From: Ailanthus altissimus
Taxonomy: Eukaryota > Streptophyta > Magnoliopsida > Sapindales > Simaroubaceae
DNA: 64,000 bases
Assembly: GCA_946807835.1 (NCBI GenBank)
Contig: OX327709.1
Location: forward strand, 22,879,501 to 22,943,500
Direction of reading: 5' to 3'
The number at the start of each line of letters is the position of its first letter. The first letter of the stretch is position 1. Positions 61,459 to 64,000 of the stretch are shown here, piece after piece. A model generated the notes under the pieces. The model searched no databases. It was not told the origin of the DNA and saw nothing but the letters and a program-made list of their open reading frames with translations. A program made the position numbers and the translations under genes.

Positions 61459-62507
61459 TGTTGACCTGAAAAAATGATTCATCGGGTTAACGAGCCTTAA
61501 ATTTATTTGTGAAAGGGAATCAAAATTGGGCCTCGTCTCAATAAGAGCGGTTAATGCCGGCTTAAGGGTGGGTTCTGGCGAAGAGGTTTTTTCTCTAAAA
61601 AATAATAAGACAAGAATAAATCCCTCTAATGTATGGGACAAAAGGGAGTATTTCTTTCCTTTCCTTTTTAATTTTTGTTCTTTTGAAATTTTTTCATCAT
61701 CATTCCAAATATCTTCTTCTCTTCTTTTTTATAGTGATGATTTTTCAGAGGCCTTTTTGGGTTTTTCTTTGTAGTATTTTTGTCTTACGCCAAATATTTC
61801 TTATTGCACTTCTGACACGCGCCAAATATCTTTTTAATGTGCCCCTAAACATATGCCAAATATTATTTTGCAGATTTTTCTGACCTTATTCCTATCGCAC
61901 GTCAGCTTTCCCTTCTAATGTGTTAAGCATCCTCTTTGAGTTTGTCTCCACCGACGGTTTTGATTTGAGGCTTATTTTAAACGGCTCGGGTCAGATTTTG
62001 AACGGCCCACCAAATGTCCTTATGCAGATTTTCTGACCCTGTTCCTGTTGCACGTCAGCTTTCTCTTCTAATATGTTAAGTATCTTCCTTGAGTTTGTCT
62101 CTGCCGATGGTTTAAGTTTGAGGCTTATTTCAAACGGCTTGGGTTAGATTTTGAATGACCCTCCCCCACTAGTTTGACGTAGATGTGGAATTCCTAAGGG
62201 CGAAATTGATGGAAAATGGTCAGTATTTGCTCGGTCGTGATCGTGTTTAGGTCGGAAAGGCCAGATAAGTTTTCTAATTTTACCGACCAGACCCTCTGAA
62301 TCCAAACCGGTTCTCTGTCGTTTCTCTGTTGGGTTTTGACCTATCAGCCATTGCTCCTGGGCTTGTCTCTGGATTGAATTTGCTGCACAGGCTTTGGTGA
62401 ATCTTTTGAGAAGAGAGTGGCCTCTGAAAGGAAGCGTCCGGCTAGGCTTCCAGAGGCTGGTCTCGATCGAATTTTAGAGGTCTCGGAGGATTTTTCAAAG
62501 CGAAACA
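61459..62507 (-). repeat. Right (5') LTR of the Tat-like element, with an internal duplication
   Basis: Collinear with 34,307-35,305. A ~150-bp segment ('cagattttctgacc...gcacgtcagctttc...gggtcagattttgaacgg') occurs twice in a row here (about 61,870-62,015 and 62,020-62,165) but once in the left LTR (34,815-34,965). An 18-bp gap near 62,485 and decay at the end make the outer border uncertain. Confidence 0.7.
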
Positions 62508-63485
62508 ATAATATTTTTTGAAAAATACCAAAAATTAATTTAAATTATTAAAATTTATTAATGATTTACAACTTTAATTATCACGTAAAACTAATTTAAC
62601 AAACAAGGATAAATATATTATTATACAACAAATTTAACAAAACCACCAAAATAAAAAACAAGAAGCAAATGAATTAGGACTTTTTTTTTCTTAAAGTTGT
62701 AGGTTAAAAATAAGAATTATGCCACACTCTTAGGATAATAGTATCATTATCCTTTGTTTGAATTATTAACAAAAATTAACAATTTAAAGAAGTTAGTTGG
62801 TGTATATATATATATATATATATTTGGTTTGTTCTCCCATCTCATCTTTTGTAACTAAAACTACAATTACTTCATTTTTTTTAACCTCCACCGGGATTTC
62901 TCTTACTCTTTCTGGTGGAAAATGTCTTTTTCTTTATTTTAATTTTTTTTAGCTTAAATATTTAGATTTATTTTTTATATGTGGCATTTTGTTGTATATT
63001 TAAATTAATTTTGGTTTAAACTCGAATCATTTTAGTTTGTGGTGCTATAATATTTTTTTTTGTTTAGATATTAGGTATTATAATTTTAATTTCAAATTTA
63101 GAGGACAAAGTTAACTAATAACTAGTCTCAATTAAAGGAATTAAAGATTTTAAGAAGTTGAGAGCTTCGGTGCTTACTTTATTATACGAATTTTTCTCCC
63201 AAGTTTTTAGTGTGCAAGTAATTTTTTTTAAATTAGTTTTAGTGATTATCTTTGTCTTTGATTTAAAAGTTTGAAGATTGGCGGAGATCATCCTCCTTAT
63301 AAGATTTAGTTTAATTTCAAGGTAAAGGGCACACAGACCCTCAAATTATAGTTAAATTCTCATGCAAACCCCAAACGTTTCAAAATAGCTATTCATACAT
63401 TTGTTAGATGACGAATTTAATCAAATGATCAAATTTGTAGAAAGTACTATTATACCCTATTAAAATTGATCAAATCCACTAACAT
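62508..63485. other. AT-rich flank, no gene seen
   Basis: Contains a (TA)n microsatellite at about 62,800-62,823. No coding signature on either strand. Confidence 0.5.
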
Positions 63486-63615
63486 ATGTCAACGGTTTGT
63501 CAACGTTGATCAATGGTCGGTCAACAATTGATTAATGTTGATCAACAGTCAATCAACGACGGTCAACACCAATCAATAGTAATTGGTGGGAGTCAATGAT
63601 AGTTGACGACAGTGT
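63486..63615. repeat. Degenerate GTCAA/TTGATC repeat cluster
   Basis: About 125 bp built almost entirely of GTCAAC, TTGATCAA and GTCAAT words with irregular spacing (~11-13 bp). Many contain TTGAC on one strand, the W-box core, but the array looks like a decayed simple tandem repeat. Confidence 0.5.
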
Positions 63616-63660
63616 TGTATTTAATATATAAGTAGTAAATAACTTATTATCAACAAAATA

Positions 63661-63725
63661 CATATAGTCTAATGGTTAAAGTGTTTGAATTATGCTTAAA
63701 TATCTTGGGTTCAAGTCCTACCAAA
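63661..63725 (+). repeat. tRNA-related SINE head
   Basis: A-box-like TAGTCTAATGGTTAAAGTG and B-box-like GGGTTCAAGTCCTACC in tRNA order, about 30 nt apart, then a T-rich stretch. It does not form a complete tRNA. Most likely a SINE head. Confidence 0.55.
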
Positions 63726-63775
63726 AGTATTTACTCTTATTTTTATTCTTCATTTAAAATATAAAGGCATAATAG

Positions 63776-63931
63776 TACTTTCACTTTAAATACAATAACA
63801 AAATAATAGTTTTAATTTCAAATGAATGGGTATACTAATACTTTCTACTTTAATACTTTCACTTTAAATACAATAACAAAATAATAGTTTTAATTTCAAA
63901 TGAATGGGTATACTAGTACTTTCTACTTTAA
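63776..63931. repeat. Near-perfect 78-bp tandem duplication
   Basis: 'tactttcactttaaataca' recurs exactly 78 bp later (63,777 and 63,855), and the rest of the unit follows with about one change (actaata versus actagta). Recent duplication in AT-rich DNA. Confidence 0.85.
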
Positions 63932-64000
63932 TTACATGGACATAATAATAATTTTAATAATTTAACTTTCTTAATAAATTAAAGATAATTTTATCATTTG

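Larger units (their letters stand above)
34307..62507 (-). mobile_element. Old Tat/Retand-like Ty3/Gypsy element, internally deleted and filled with nested insertions
   Basis: Two direct LTRs: left at 34,307-~35,305 or beyond, right at 61,459-62,507. On minus, the right LTR is followed by a primer-binding-site-like TGGTGCCGTCTGTGAGAA and then directly by the integrase C-terminus (61,430-60,965), so gag and most of pol are missing. The far side holds a long ORF on the opposite strand (36,337-42,771) and tandem repeats, the arrangement described for Tat/Retand elements with an antisense ORF in the 3' region. Own sequence: 34,307-38,556, 41,035-41,298, 42,676-44,001, 49,153-49,341, 51,458-51,512 and 60,778-62,507. 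The outer ends and TSD are uncertain (gtaat versus ataat). Confidence 0.75.

Noticed and set aside
34302..62512. TSD gtaat/ataat for the Tat-like element
   Set aside because: Four of five bases match but both outer LTR borders are uncertain, so it is not evidence.
63486..63615. W-box enhancer
   Set aside because: TTGAC cores are abundant, but the whole stretch is a decayed simple repeat without a nearby gene.

Overview
This window reads as nuclear DNA of a eudicot plant. It is strongly AT-rich. Its one intact gene has four coding exons with plant-type splice sites. The rest is dominated by plant LTR retrotransposons, a plant L1-type LINE and decayed F-box/FBD genes. I cannot name the species from sequence alone. 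Everything here was read by eye: family names come from recognised protein motifs, and element boundaries come from terminal TG...CA plus matching target-site duplications (TSDs).

Layout. (1) 1-12.24 kb is an old repeat nest. A minus-strand LINE (endonuclease GDFN motif, reverse transcriptase, C-terminal domain) is split by an insertion block at about 1.38-8.24 kb. The block holds two long LTRs (H and I) of one LTR family, and solo LTR A (TSD ttttc) lies inside H. A 3' LTR with its polypurine tract follows at 11.6 kb. (2) 12.24-25.0 kb is a decayed cluster of F-box/LRR/FBD genes on the minus strand, in at least four pieces. It is cut up by a degenerate 5-kb Copia element (15,016-20,061, TSD catgg), a solo LTR (23.4-24.4 kb) and a 279-bp TRIM. 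(3) 26.9-30.75 kb holds the only gene that looks functional: a minus-strand receptor-like cytoplasmic kinase-type protein of 548 residues with an N-myristoylation start. All its catalytic motifs are lost, so it is a pseudokinase. Its 5' leader contains an intron and a short upstream ORF. (4) 30.8-34.3 kb is AT-rich intergenic DNA with one GC-richer promoter-like island. (5) 34.3-62.5 kb is one old Tat/Retand-like Gypsy element on the minus strand. It has an internal deletion, a long antisense ORF and tandem repeats in its 3' region. Into it have landed solo LTRs C, D, E (with B nested inside E) and G, and a young Copia-like element F (51,513-60,777). (6) 62.5-64 kb is AT-rich, with a SINE-like head and a 78-bp tandem duplication.

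The most unusual content is in element F and its LTR family (H, I, C, E, G, F). Six LTRs each carry a pair of short palindromes around a 4-bp purine spacer (AGAG, GGAG, GAAG or GGGG). The arms differ between copies but mostly stay complementary. Inside F, four copies of an invariant 18-nt sequence each sit between short arms that differ from copy to copy yet still pair. Four further tandem hairpins with an AGAG loop follow. F has almost identical LTRs but no open pol frame, so it probably moved as a non-autonomous element, and these structured sequences could be what the copying machinery recognises. That last step is inference.
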